Under the pieces are notes generated by a model. That model had not been told where the DNA came from. It saw only the letters and a list, made by a program, of their open reading frames with translations, and ran no database searches. From assembly GCA_002440665.1 (NCBI GenBank), contig DJUX01000049.1, positions 20,839-84,838 on the forward strand: a stretch of 64,000 nt of DNA, written 5' to 3'. The stretch comes from Dechloromonas sp. UBA6271. Its GTDB lineage: Bacteria > Pseudomonadota > Gammaproteobacteria > Burkholderiales > Rhodocyclaceae. Positions 9,025 to 17,379 of this stretch are shown here, one piece after another; the first letter of the stretch is position 1, and each line of letters starts with the position of its first letter. The position numbers were made by a program, and so were the translations under genes.

Positions 9025-10263
9025 TCAGGCCAGCACCTCGTCGATCAGCTCGATCCAGTGCCGCACCGGCAGCGCGCTGCCGGACTGCAGGTGGGTCAGG
9101 CAGCCAATATTGGCGGTGGCGACAGCCAGCGGCGAACCCGCCGTCAGCGCCGCCAGCTTGTTGTCGCGCAGGCGCAACGACAATTCCGGCTGGAGCAGCG
9201 CATAGGTGCCGGCCGAACCGCAGCACAGGTGGCCGTCGGCGAGCGGAACCAGGGCATAGCCCGCCGCCGTCAGCAATTCCTCGATGACACCGCGAATTTT
9301 CAGCCCGTGCTGCAGGGTGCACGGCGCGTGAAATGCCAGTTTGCCGCGCGCCGCCGGCGTTGCGGCGAGCTGTCCTTGCAAGCGCTCCCGCTCGGCAGCG
9401 AGAACCTCCGACGGGTCGCGGCACAGGGCGCTGATTTTGGCCGCTTTTTCGGCGTAGACCGCATCATTCGCCAGCACATGCCCGTATTCCTTCACCTGCA
9501 CACCGCAGCCGGAAGCGGTCACGACGATCGCCTCGATGCCCGCTTCCACGTGCGGCCACCAGGCGTCGATATTGCGCCGCATGTCGTCCTTCGCGTCTTT
9601 CTGGTCATTCAGGTGAAAACGCACGGCGCCGCAGCAACCGGCCTTGCTCTCCTCGAACAGTTCGATGCCCAGCCGGTCGAGCACGCGCGCCGTGGCGGCG
9701 TTGATGTTGGGCGCCAGCGCTGGCTGGACGCAACCGGCGAGCGCCAGCATGCGCCGGGCGTGCGCGGCTTTTTCCGGCCACGGCTTGGCGTTACCGGCCG
9801 CTTCCGGCGGCAACTTGTCGGCCAGACCGGAGGGTAGCAACGGGCGCAGCAACTGACCCAGCTTGACGGCCGAGCCGAAAATCCCCGGGCGCGTCAGCGC
9901 TTCACGCAGGACCCAGCGGGTCAGTGAGTCGCCACTCTTGCGCGGCAGTTTCTCCTCGACGACCTGGCGCCCGATGTCGAGCAGATGGCTGTACTTGACC
10001 CCCGATGGACAGGTCGTCTCGCACGAACGGCAGGTGAGGCAGCGGTCGAGATGCAGGCGGGTCTTTTCGCTGACCGGCTTGCCCTCCAGCACCTGCTTGA
10101 TCAGGTAGATGCGCCCGCGCGGCCCGTCGAGTTCGTCGCCGAGCAGCTGGTAGGTCGGGCAGGTGGCCGTGCAAAAACCACAATGCACACAACTGCGCAG
10201 AATGGCCTCGGCTTCCCGGCCGGCCGGGGTATCGCGGATGAAATCGGCAAGTCGGGTATCCAT
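9025..10263 (-). CDS. glcF: Glycolate oxidase iron-sulfur subunit GlcF
   Basis: 412 residues. Two 4Fe-4S ferredoxin motifs are at C25-C28-C31-C35P (CVHCGFCTATCP) and C75-C78-C81-C85P (CLTCRSCETTCP). Two CCG-type cysteine-rich domains follow (ESKAGCCGAVRFHLND near the middle, DGHLCCGSAGTYALLQPEL near the end). GlcF passes electrons from the flavin subunits GlcD and GlcE to the membrane quinone pool during glycolate oxidation to glyoxylate. Its ATG shares one base with the TGA of glcE, so it is translationally coupled and is the last gene of the operon. Confidence 0.95.
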   Translation of the reverse strand: MDTRLADFIRDTPAGREAEAILRSCVHCGFCTATCPTYQLLGDELDGPRGRIYLIKQVLEGKPVSEKTRLHLDRCLTCRSCETTCPSGVKYSHLLDIGRQVVEEKLPRKSGDSLTRWVLREALTRPGIFGSAVKLGQLLRPLLPSGLADKLPPEAAGNAKPWPEKAAHARRMLALAGCVQPALAPNINAATARVLDRLGIELFEESKAGCCGAVRFHLNDQKDAKDDMRRNIDAWWPHVEAGIEAIVVTASGCGVQVKEYGHVLANDAVYAEKAAKISALCRDPSEVLAAERERLQGQLAATPAARGKLAFHAPCTLQHGLKIRGVIEELLTAAGYALVPLADGHLCCGSAGTYALLQPELSLRLRDNKLAALTAGSPLAVATANIGCLTHLQSGSALPVRHWIELIDEVLA

Positions 10264-11312
10264 CAGAACTCCGCGTAGAGACGGCCGGGGTTGAGGATGC
10301 CGCGTGGGTCGAAGCTTTTCTTCAGCCGGCGATGCAGCGCCAGCAAGGCCGGCGCCAGTGGCGCGAAAGCACCTTCCCGGCAGCGCAGCGACTCGGGCGC
10401 CCGGTACAGCACGGCATGGCCGCCGAGCCGGGCCGCCGCGCCGCGCATTGCCTCATGCTCGCCGGCATACCAGCGCAGCGCGCCGCCCCACTCGATGGCG
10501 CGCAGGCCTGCCAGACCCAGGGCCGGCGCAGTCGACGGCAGCGCCAGGCGCCACAGCAACTTTTCGGCGAAGGCCGGATGCGTCTGCTCGCGCACGGAAA
10601 TCCAGTGTTTTTCGGCGTCGACCGCAACCAAGCCGCCCAGCTTGCCGCGCGCCGCTTCGACCGCTGCCCGCGCCCCCGAGAGGCGCAGCCAGAGCTGCCC
10701 TTCATGCCAGAACGAAGCGGAAATCGGCAGCGGCTGACCGCCCCACTGGTTGAGCCGGGTGATCGCCTCGCCTTCGCCGATGTCGAAAACCAGCGTCTGT
10801 TCGGCCACCGGCTTCGGCAACACCTTGAGCGTCACCTCGGCGATCAGGCCCAGCGTGCCGAGACTGCCAGCCAGCAGCCGCGAGACATCGTAGCCGGCGA
10901 CGTTCTTCATGACCTGGCCCCCGAAATCGAGGACCTGGCCGGTACCGTCGATCAACCTGGCGCCCAGCATGAAATCGCGGACGGCGCCCGCCTGCTGCCG
11001 GCGTGGGCCGGAGAGACCGGCGGCAACGCAACCGCCGACCGTCGCACCGGAAAAATGCGGCGGCTCGAAGGCCAGCATCTGATTCTTTTCGGCCAGCGCC
11101 GCTTCGATCTCGGCGAGCGGCGTGCCGCATTTGGCGGTGATGTAAAGCTCGGTCGGTTCGTAGGCGACGATACCGCTGTAACCCGCAACATCAAGCAGCT
11201 CGCCGGCCAGCATGCCGCCGTAAAAATCCTTGCTGCCGGCGCCGCGGATGCGCAGCGGCGTGTGGCTTTCGTGCGCTGTCGTGATGACGGAAACGATGTC
11301 TTCCAGCGTCAT
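10263..11312 (-). CDS. glcE: Glycolate oxidase FAD-binding subunit GlcE
   Basis: 349 residues, the usual GlcE size. The N-terminal FAD-binding type 4 (PCMH) fold is seen in TPLRIRGAGSKDFYGG, ALAEKNQMLAFEPPHFSGATVGGCVAAGLSGPRR and GQVMKNVAGYDVSRLLAGSLGTLGLIAEVTLKVLPKP. The C-terminus ends in SFDPRGILNPGRLY, the standard closing motif of the family. GlcE pairs with GlcD in the glycolate dehydrogenase complex. Stop and start codons overlap by one base with both glcD upstream and glcF downstream, so the three subunits are made from one message in fixed order. Confidence 0.95.
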   Translation of the reverse strand: MTLEDIVSVITTAHESHTPLRIRGAGSKDFYGGMLAGELLDVAGYSGIVAYEPTELYITAKCGTPLAEIEAALAEKNQMLAFEPPHFSGATVGGCVAAGLSGPRRQQAGAVRDFMLGARLIDGTGQVLDFGGQVMKNVAGYDVSRLLAGSLGTLGLIAEVTLKVLPKPVAEQTLVFDIGEGEAITRLNQWGGQPLPISASFWHEGQLWLRLSGARAAVEAARGKLGGLVAVDAEKHWISVREQTHPAFAEKLLWRLALPSTAPALGLAGLRAIEWGGALRWYAGEHEAMRGAAARLGGHAVLYRAPESLRCREGAFAPLAPALLALHRRLKKSFDPRGILNPGRLYAEF

Positions 11313-12805
11313 CAGAAACGCTCCAGCTCGGGGAATTTCACGTCACCATGATGCACGTGCATGCGCCCGTATTCGGCGCAGCGGTGCAGGCTGGGCACGG
11401 CCTTGCCGGGGTTGAGCAGGCCCGTTTCGTCGAAGGCCGTCTTGATGCGACGGAAGGCTTCCAGCTCCGGCGTCTTGTACTGCACGCACATCTGGTTGAT
11501 CTTTTCGATGCCGACGCCGTGCTCGCCGGTGATCGAACCGCCGAGGGCCACCGAGAGTTCGAGAATCTCCGCGCCGAAGGCTTCCGCCCGCGCCCATTCG
11601 CCGGATTTGGCAGCGTCGTACATGATCAGCGGATGCAGGTTGCCGTCGCCGGCATGAAAGACATTGGCGCAGCGCAAACCGTATTTTTTCTCCATTTCGG
11701 CGATCGCCGACAGCATTTCAGCCAGCCGCTTGCGCGGAATCGTGCCGTCCATGCAGTAATAGTCCGGCGTGATGCGGCCGACGGCCGGGAAGGCGGCCTT
11801 GCGCCCAGCCCAGAAGCGCAGGCGCTCGGCTTCGGAGTGCGAAACGCGGATGTCGCGGGCGCCGGCAGTGGTCAGCACTTCGGTAACGCGGGTGATTTCC
11901 TCGGCGACTTCTTCCGGCGTGCCGTCCGCCTCGCAGAGCAGGATGGCCGCCGCGTTGAGGTCGTAGCCCGCCTTGACATAAGGCTCGACAGCGGCGGTCG
12001 CCGGCTTGTCCATCATCTCCAGCCCGGCCGGAATGATGCCGGCGGCAATGATCGCCGCCACCGCATCGCCGGCCCGGGCGACGTCGTCGAAGGAGGCCAT
12101 CACCACCTGCGCCAGTTCCGGTTTCGGCACCAGTTTCACCGTGACCTCAGTGACAACGCCGAGCATGCCTTCCGAGCCGATGAGCAGCGCCAGCAGGTCG
12201 TAGCCGGGCGCATCCGGGGCTTCCGAGCCGATCTCGAAAACCTCGCCCTCGATGCTGACGACGCGGATGCGCAGCACGTTGTGCACCGTCAGGCCGTACT
12301 TCAGGCAATGCACGCCGCCCGAATTTTCGGCGACGTTGCCGCCCAGCGTGCAGGCGATCTGCGACGAGGGGTCGGGCGCGTAGTAAAGGCCATAGGGCGC
12401 CGCCGCTTCCGACACCGCCAGGTTGCGCACGCCGGGCTGGACGATGGCGGTGCGGCGGTCGCGGTCAACCTGCAAAATCTTGTTAAAACGGGCCAGCGAC
12501 AACACCACCCCCTGCGCATGCGGCATCGCCCCACCCGACAATCCGGTACCGGCACCGCGCGCCACCACCGGCACGCCGAGCTGGTGGCAGGTGCGCAGCA
12601 CGTCGATCACCTGCCCCTCGCTTTCCGGCAGGCAGACGGCCAGCGGCAGTTCGCGGTAGGCGGTGAGGCCGTCGCACTCGTAGGGGCGCAGATCCTCGTC
12701 GTCGACCAGCAGGCAGTGCGCCGGCAGGATCAGCCCGAGCCGGGCAGCAAGCACCGTGCGGTCGGTGCGGAATTCGGGATCGGGTTTCATCATGGTGGTC
12801 TTCAT
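11312..12805 (-). CDS. glcD: Glycolate oxidase FAD-linked subunit GlcD
   Basis: 497 residues from the ATG at 12805 (MKTTMMKPDPEFR). The protein is full length for GlcD. FAD-binding motifs are plain: GVPVVARGAGTGLSGGAMP, TLGGNVAENSGGVHCLKYG and LLIGSEGMLGVVTEVTVKLVPKP. The C-terminal domain has HAGDGNLHPLIMYD, SITGEHGVGIEK and LNPGKAVP. It oxidises glycolate (or D-lactate-like 2-hydroxy acids) to glyoxylate. The ATG overlaps the TGA of the glycerate kinase gene upstream by the usual ATGA arrangement. The open frame continues 5' for hundreds of codons in another gene's sequence, but those residues do not belong to GlcD. Confidence 0.95.
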   Translation of the reverse strand: MKTTMMKPDPEFRTDRTVLAARLGLILPAHCLLVDDEDLRPYECDGLTAYRELPLAVCLPESEGQVIDVLRTCHQLGVPVVARGAGTGLSGGAMPHAQGVVLSLARFNKILQVDRDRRTAIVQPGVRNLAVSEAAAPYGLYYAPDPSSQIACTLGGNVAENSGGVHCLKYGLTVHNVLRIRVVSIEGEVFEIGSEAPDAPGYDLLALLIGSEGMLGVVTEVTVKLVPKPELAQVVMASFDDVARAGDAVAAIIAAGIIPAGLEMMDKPATAAVEPYVKAGYDLNAAAILLCEADGTPEEVAEEITRVTEVLTTAGARDIRVSHSEAERLRFWAGRKAAFPAVGRITPDYYCMDGTIPRKRLAEMLSAIAEMEKKYGLRCANVFHAGDGNLHPLIMYDAAKSGEWARAEAFGAEILELSVALGGSITGEHGVGIEKINQMCVQYKTPELEAFRRIKTAFDETGLLNPGKAVPSLHRCAEYGRMHVHHGDVKFPELERF

Positions 12806-14064
12806 TCTAATCCGACGAGGATGGCGCGAAAGTCGTTTACGTTGGTCCGTGTCGGGCCGGTCACCAGCAGGTCGCCAAGTGCCGAAAAATAGCCCCAGGC
12901 ATCGTTGGCGGCCATGAACCGGCGAATGTCGAGGCCCCGTTCGCGCGCCCGGCGCAGGCTGTCCGGCGCGATGAAGGCACCGGCATTGTCTTCGGAACCG
13001 TCGATGCCGTCGGTGTCTGCAGCCAGCGCGTGAATGCCCGACGCGCCGTCGAGGGCCAGCGCCAGGCCGAGCAGGAATTCCGTATTGCGCCCGCCGCGCC
13101 CCTCGCCTTTCAGCGTCACCGTCGTTTCGCCGCCGGACAGCAGCACGCACGGTTTTTTGGCCGGAAAACCGTGTCGACCGCAACTGACCGCCATGCCGGC
13201 CAGCGCCTTGCCTATTTCGCGCGCCTCGCCTTCGATGGCGTCGCCGAGGATCAGCGGCGTGATGCCGAGTTGCTGCGCTGTGGCCGCGGCCGCTTCGAGC
13301 ATCTGGCGCGGGCTGGCGATCAGGTGGAATTCGCTTTTCGCCAGACGCGGATCGCCCGGCTTCGGCGTTTCCAGTTCGCCGGACTGCAAGCGGGCGCGCA
13401 AGGCTTCCGGCAGCGCGATGCCGTAGAAATCGAGCACTTTCAGGGAATCGACCGCAGTCGTCGGGTCGCCGACCGTCGGGCCGGAAGCGATGACCGCCGG
13501 GTCGTCGCCCGGCACGTCGGAAATCGCCAGCGTCAGCACCGGAGCCGGCCAGGCGGCAAGCGCCAGCCGCCCGCCCTTGATCGCCGACAGATGTTTGCGC
13601 ACACAGTTGATCTCGCCGATGCTGGCGCCGGACTTGAGCAGCGCCGAGGTAAGCACCCGCTTTTCGGCCAGCGTGACACCTTCGGCGGGTACCGCCAGCA
13701 GCGCCGAGCCGCCGCCGGAAATCAGGGCCAGCACGCGGTCGGTTGCGGTCAACCCGGAAATTTTGCCTAAAATGCGCGCCGCTGCCATTTCGCCCGCTGC
13801 ATCCGGCACCGGATGCGCCGCCTCGACGATCTCGATGCGCTGGCACAGCACGCCGTGGCCGTAGCGCGTCACCACCAGCCCGTCGAGCGGCCCCGACCAG
13901 TGATCCTCGACCGCTCGCGCCATTGCCGCCGAGGCCTTGCCAGCGCCGATCACGATCAGCCGGCCGCCGTCATCCGGCGGCAGATGCGGCGGCACGCACA
14001 AGGCCGGATCGGCGGCCGCGATGGCGGCGTCCAACAGGCGGCGCAACACCTCGCGCGGATTCAT
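12802..14064 (-). CDS. Glycerate 2-kinase, MOFRL/TtuD family
   Basis: 420 residues from the ATG at 14064 (MNPREVLRRLLDAAIAAADP), chosen because it overlaps the stop of the upstream gene as ATGA. DUF4147 N-terminal domain (GRLIVIGAGKASAAMARAVEDHW, LALISGGGSALLAVP, SEFHLIAS) and the MOFRL C-terminal domain (LLSGGETTVTLKGEGRGGRNTEFLL, AADTDGIDGSEDNAGAF) are both complete. Members phosphorylate D-glycerate at C2, feeding 2-phosphoglycerate into glycolysis; tartrate-type TtuD is the same family. Between hydroxypyruvate isomerase and the glycolate oxidase genes it supplies the exit of the glyoxylate to glycerate route. Confidence 0.93.
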   Translation of the reverse strand: MNPREVLRRLLDAAIAAADPALCVPPHLPPDDGGRLIVIGAGKASAAMARAVEDHWSGPLDGLVVTRYGHGVLCQRIEIVEAAHPVPDAAGEMAAARILGKISGLTATDRVLALISGGGSALLAVPAEGVTLAEKRVLTSALLKSGASIGEINCVRKHLSAIKGGRLALAAWPAPVLTLAISDVPGDDPAVIASGPTVGDPTTAVDSLKVLDFYGIALPEALRARLQSGELETPKPGDPRLAKSEFHLIASPRQMLEAAAATAQQLGITPLILGDAIEGEAREIGKALAGMAVSCGRHGFPAKKPCVLLSGGETTVTLKGEGRGGRNTEFLLGLALALDGASGIHALAADTDGIDGSEDNAGAFIAPDSLRRARERGLDIRRFMAANDAWGYFSALGDLLVTGPTRTNVNDFRAILVGLE

Positions 14065-14834
14065 TTCGGCAGCCAGCCGAGGCCGGCCTCGGTCGTCGTC
14101 AGCGGCCGGTATTCGCAACCGACCCAGCCGTCGTAACCGAGCCGGTCGAGCAGATCGAACAGGAAGGGGTAATTGATTTCGCCGCTGCCCGGCTCGTGGC
14201 GACCGGGGTTGTCGGCAATCTGGATGTGGCCGATGCGCTGGATGTTGGCCTCCAGCGTGCGCGCCAGATCGCCGGCGATGATCTGCGCGTGGTAGATGTC
14301 GTACTGCAGTTTCACATTGCTGCGGTCGACCGCCTCCAGCAGGCGAAAACCCTTGGCCACGTCGTCCAGCCAGAAGCCCGGCATGTCGATGCGGCTGTTG
14401 ATCGGCTCGATCATGACCGTCGCGCCGATTGTCGCGAAGCGGTCGGCGGCGAATTGCAGGTTGGCGATATAGGTCGCTTCCAGCGCCGCCTCGCCGACAC
14501 CCGCCGGCCGTAGGCCGGCCAGGCAATGCACGCGCTCGCAGTCGAGCACCATTGCGTAGTCCAGCGCCTGCTCGACGCTCTCGGCGAACTCGCCCTGGCG
14601 GTGCGGCAGGCAGGCCAGGCCGCGCTCGCCGGCCGCCCAGTCGCCGGGCTTGATGTTGAAAAGGACCTGTTCAAGATCGGCCGCCTTCAACCATTCCGCC
14701 GCGTCATGCGCCGGCCAGTCGTAGGGGAACAGGTATTCGACACCCCTGAAGCCGGCCGCCGCAGCTCGCTTGAAGCGCTCGGGAAACGGCGCCTCGGTAA
14801 ACAGAAAACTCAGGTTGGCGGCGAACTTTGGCAT
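14061..14834 (-). CDS. hyi: Hydroxypyruvate isomerase
   Basis: 257 residues from ATG 14834 (MPKFAANLSFLF). This is the TIM-barrel AP endonuclease 2-like fold of hydroxypyruvate isomerase: FTEAPFPERFKRAAAAGFRGVEYLFPY, MIEPINSRIDMPGF, QYDIYHAQIIAGD and GHIQIADNPGRHEPGSGEINYPF carry the conserved Glu, His and Asp metal ligands. It interconverts hydroxypyruvate and tartronate semialdehyde. It is the first gene of a five-gene minus-strand operon (hyi, glycerate kinase, glcD, glcE, glcF) with stop/start overlaps throughout. Glyoxylate carboligase and tartronate semialdehyde reductase, the two missing enzymes of the glycerate pathway, are not in the window. Confidence 0.93.
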   Translation of the reverse strand: MPKFAANLSFLFTEAPFPERFKRAAAAGFRGVEYLFPYDWPAHDAAEWLKAADLEQVLFNIKPGDWAAGERGLACLPHRQGEFAESVEQALDYAMVLDCERVHCLAGLRPAGVGEAALEATYIANLQFAADRFATIGATVMIEPINSRIDMPGFWLDDVAKGFRLLEAVDRSNVKLQYDIYHAQIIAGDLARTLEANIQRIGHIQIADNPGRHEPGSGEINYPFLFDLLDRLGYDGWVGCEYRPLTTTEAGLGWLPK

Positions 14835-14843
14835 GGCGACGAC

Positions 14844-14872
14844 AGTCTGTAAGGCAGACTCGTCAGTATAAT
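14844..14872 (+). promoter_or_regulatory. Probable promoter and inverted repeat before the adenosyltransferase gene
   Basis: A perfect -10 hexamer TATAAT is at 14867-14872, with an AAGGAGG ribosome site 12 bases further on. Just upstream is a 6-base inverted repeat AGTCTG (14844-14849), loop TAAGG, CAGACT (14855-14860), where the -35 would be; no good -35 hexamer is visible. The 64-base gap also serves the divergent hyi operon. An operator bound by an activator or repressor is plausible but not shown. Confidence 0.5.
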
Positions 14873-14898
14873 CCGCGCACTTCAAGGAGGAGAGCAAC

Positions 14899-15471
14899 GT
14901 GAGCGAAACCGAACGCAAGGGCAACCGCCTGTCCAAGATTGTCACCCGCACCGGCGACGCCGGAACCACCGGCCTCGGCGACGGCAGCCGCACCACCAAG
15001 GACAGCCTGCGCATCGACGCCATGGGCGAAGTCGACGAGTTGAACTCCGGCCTCGGCGTGCTGCTCTGCGAAGAGTTGCCTGATAACGTACGCACTGCGC
15101 TGCTCGACATCCAGAACGACCTCTTCGACCTCGGCGGCGAGCTCTGCCTGCCGGGCATGGAAGTCATCAAGGATGTCCAGGTCGTACGCCTCGAAGAACT
15201 GGCGGAAGAGTTCAATGCCAACCTGCCGATGCTCAAGGAATTCATCCTGCCCGGCGGCACCCGCGCCGCCGCGCTGGCGCATCTCAGCCGTACCGTCTGC
15301 CGCCGTGCCGAACGCGCCATGGTCAGGCTGAACACCGCTGAATCCATCTCCGACGCCGCCCGCCGCTACATCAACCGGCTCTCCGACCTGCTGTTCATCC
15401 TCGGCCGCGTCCTCAACAGTGCCGGCGGCCGTGGCGACGTGCTGTGGCAAAAAGGCAAGACCGCCGCATGA
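14899..15471 (+). CDS. Cob(I)yrinic acid a,c-diamide adenosyltransferase, PduO type
   Basis: 190 residues starting at a GTG (14899) that is 8 bases after a strong AAGGAGG. The N-terminal ATP-binding motif IVTRTGDAGTTGLGDGSR is followed by KDSLRIDAMGEVDELNSGLG. The second half has FILPGGTRAAALAHLSRTVCRRAERAMV, the cobalamin-binding helix signature of PduO-type ATRs. It adenosylates cob(I)alamin to make coenzyme B12. It overlaps the next gene by 4 bases (ATGA). Confidence 0.95.
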   Translation: MSETERKGNRLSKIVTRTGDAGTTGLGDGSRTTKDSLRIDAMGEVDELNSGLGVLLCEELPDNVRTALLDIQNDLFDLGGELCLPGMEVIKDVQVVRLEELAEEFNANLPMLKEFILPGGTRAAALAHLSRTVCRRAERAMVRLNTAESISDAARRYINRLSDLLFILGRVLNSAGGRGDVLWQKGKTAA

Positions 15472-15752
15472 GCGCCTGCGTCATCGGCCACATCACCGTC
15501 AAGGACGAGGAAAAATGGGCGCAATACCGCGCCCAGGTGCCGGCGACGCTCGCACCGTGGGGCGCCGAATTGCTGTTCCGCGGGCAGCGCGCCGCCGTGC
15601 TGAGCGGCGAGCACGCGCATACCGACACCGTCGTCATCCGCTTTCCCGATGCGGCGGCAGTCGACGGCTGGTACAACTCGCCCGCCTATCAAGCCCTGAT
15701 ACCGCTGCGCCAGCAGGCCGCCGACCTCGACCTCGTCGTCTTCGCCGATTGA
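15468..15752 (+). CDS. DUF1330 family protein
   Basis: 94 residues from ATG 15468, overlapping the adenosyltransferase stop. The sequence shows the dimeric alpha/beta-barrel DUF1330 pattern: VIGHITVKDEEKWAQYRAQVPATLAPWGAELLFRG, then VVIRFPDAAAVDGWYNSPAYQALIPLRQQAADLDLVVF. Proteins of this small ferredoxin-like fold are cytoplasmic and their substrate is unknown. Translation is coupled to the cobalamin enzyme, but no functional link is known. A 7-base inverted repeat (15777-15783 with 15794-15800) lies downstream without a T run. Confidence 0.85.
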   Translation: MSACVIGHITVKDEEKWAQYRAQVPATLAPWGAELLFRGQRAAVLSGEHAHTDTVVIRFPDAAAVDGWYNSPAYQALIPLRQQAADLDLVVFAD

Positions 15753-15833
15753 AACGCCGTTTGGGCGGCGCCCTCTACCCGCAAGTGCGCCGCTGCGGGT
15801 AAGCTCTCCGGCACACATGCCCGGAGCCACCCC

Positions 15834-16655
15834 ATGAACCTGCCGACCTATTCCACCCTGTCGCTCGGCCTCGACCAGGGAATCGCCGAAATCCGCCTCA
15901 ACCGGCCGGACAAGTCGAATGCGATGAACGATGCCATGTGGCAGGAAATCCGCCAGGCCGCCGACTGGGTCGACGCCACTGCGGAAGTGCGCGTCGCCAT
16001 CCTCAGCGGCGAGGGCCGGAATTTCTGTGCCGGGCTCGACCTCGCCATGATCGGCAGCATCCAGCAACGCATCGCCCACCCGGACGGCGCGCGTAGCCGC
16101 GAAATGCTGCGTCGGTTGCTCCTCGATCTGCAGGATTGCCTCACCGCCGTCGAACGCTGCCGCAAGCCGGTACTCGCCGCCATCCATGGCGCCTGCGTCG
16201 GCGGCGCGCTCGACCTCGTCACCTGCTGCGACATGCGCTACGCGGCGCCGGACGCCGTCTTCTCGGTGCGCGAAATCGACCTCGCCATGGTCGCCGACGT
16301 CGGCACCCTGCAACGCCTGCCGCACCTGATCGGCGACGGCATGGCCCGCGAACTGGCCTACACCGGCCGCAACGTCGGTGCCGAGGAAGCGGAACGGCTC
16401 GGCCTGGTCAACCGCGTTTTCGCCTCCCCGGAGGCGTTGACCGCAGCAGTCCGCGAAATCGCCCAAACCATCGCCGCCAAACCCCCCCTCGCCGTGCGCG
16501 GGCTGAAGGAAGTGATGAACTACAGCCGCGACCACTCGGTCGCCGACGGCCTCAATTTCGTCGCCACGTGGAATGCGGCGATGCTGCTTTCCGGCGACCT
16601 TAGCGAATGCATAACTGCCCAGCGCGAAGGACGAGTACCGAAGTTTGCTGACTGA
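15834..16655 (+). CDS. Enoyl-CoA hydratase/isomerase, dienoyl-CoA isomerase-like
   Basis: 273 residues of the crotonase fold. The oxyanion-hole segments are AILSGEGRNFCAGLDLAM and AIHGACVGGALDLVTCCDMRYA. Beyond the usual hydratase residues it carries FSVREIDLAMVADVGTLQRLP, which matches delta3,5-delta2,4-dienoyl-CoA isomerase (ECH1), where one Asp and one Glu/Asp pair catalyse the double-bond shift. The three acidic positions (Asp in GGALDLV, Glu in VREIDL, Asp in VADVGT) are all present. It probably isomerises 3,5-dienoyl-CoA made during oxidation of unsaturated fatty acids. It is 81 bases after the DUF1330 gene. Confidence 0.88.
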   Translation: MNLPTYSTLSLGLDQGIAEIRLNRPDKSNAMNDAMWQEIRQAADWVDATAEVRVAILSGEGRNFCAGLDLAMIGSIQQRIAHPDGARSREMLRRLLLDLQDCLTAVERCRKPVLAAIHGACVGGALDLVTCCDMRYAAPDAVFSVREIDLAMVADVGTLQRLPHLIGDGMARELAYTGRNVGAEEAERLGLVNRVFASPEALTAAVREIAQTIAAKPPLAVRGLKEVMNYSRDHSVADGLNFVATWNAAMLLSGDLSECITAQREGRVPKFAD

Positions 16656-16868
16656 AAATTCCGTACTGGACAGGTAATCAGCAGATGATCTACTGAGGTA
16701 GATTGCCCATGGCAAACAGCATGACCGGCGCAGTCCGGCCACGACCTGCCCGTCATCTTCGCTCCAGACCGGATGCCTGAAGGGCTGGTCCAGTCTGCAA
16801 CCTGCCGGCCGATCTACTCAAGTTCCTCAGCCAATCCGAGAATACGGCCAGCTTTGGGGGTACGGTAG

Positions 16869-17321
16869 TTACGAAGCGGCAAGCGAGCGGATATGGGTGG
16901 CAACCACCAGCAGTTGTGTTTGGTCCATGCGGATGATAAATTTGCGACTGACCGAACTGACGAGCTTGGCCGCCCCCGATATGCCAATCCGGGCCGACTG
17001 CTCGGCGACAAAGCCGACTTCAGCCTGTTTGAGGGGCTTCAGGAAATAGTAATCCATCCCCGCTTCGATCAGATGCGTGACCAAGTCGGCGATGGCCTCG
17101 CCGTGATGTGGGTGACCTGGCTGTGACTCCAGTGCCGACAAGACCGTGTCGGTTTTCTCGCGTAGTTCTTCAGAATGATAGAAGCGAAGTGACGGCCCGT
17201 TGGAAGTGGTGGCCCTGGCTTTGGCCGTGCGCGGTGTCTTGGCCGGCGCTACGTCCTTGGCTGACGTCCTGACGACGGCAGTGGCGGCTGATCTGGTCGA
17301 GGACTTTGCCGGGGTAACCAT
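16869..17321 (-). CDS. Conserved-looking hypothetical protein with basic histone-like tail
   Basis: 150 residues, not recognised. The first 40 residues are rich in Ala, Lys, Ser, Thr, Pro and Arg (PAKSSTRSAATAVVRTSAKD), resembling histone H1-like or PHA-associated tails. From residue 45 the protein is a compact helical domain: LRFYHSEELREKTDTVLSALE, HHGEAIADLVTHLIEAGMDYYFLKPLK, then a C-terminal helix FIIRMDQTQLLVVATHIRSL. A GGAG ribosome site lies before the ATG at 17321. It is 58 bases downstream of the acyl-CoA dehydrogenase gene and may share its message. DNA or polyhydroxyalkanoate-granule binding would suit the tail, but this is a guess. Confidence 0.7.
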   Translation of the reverse strand: MVTPAKSSTRSAATAVVRTSAKDVAPAKTPRTAKARATTSNGPSLRFYHSEELREKTDTVLSALESQPGHPHHGEAIADLVTHLIEAGMDYYFLKPLKQAEVGFVAEQSARIGISGAAKLVSSVSRKFIIRMDQTQLLVVATHIRSLAAS

Positions 17322-17379
17322 GATTTCTCCTTTGCTCTACGGGGGTGACGCGATCGCCGCCACCCATTCTGACCCTTAA

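Noticed and set aside
12802..13846. Apparent fusion of GlcD to a long upstream extension
   Set aside because: The extension is the glycerate kinase gene read in another frame. GlcD has its own ATG at 12805 overlapping the kinase stop.
15777..15800. 7-base inverted repeat between the DUF1330 and isomerase genes
   Set aside because: No T run and a GC-rich loop; too weak to call a terminator in this GC-rich DNA.
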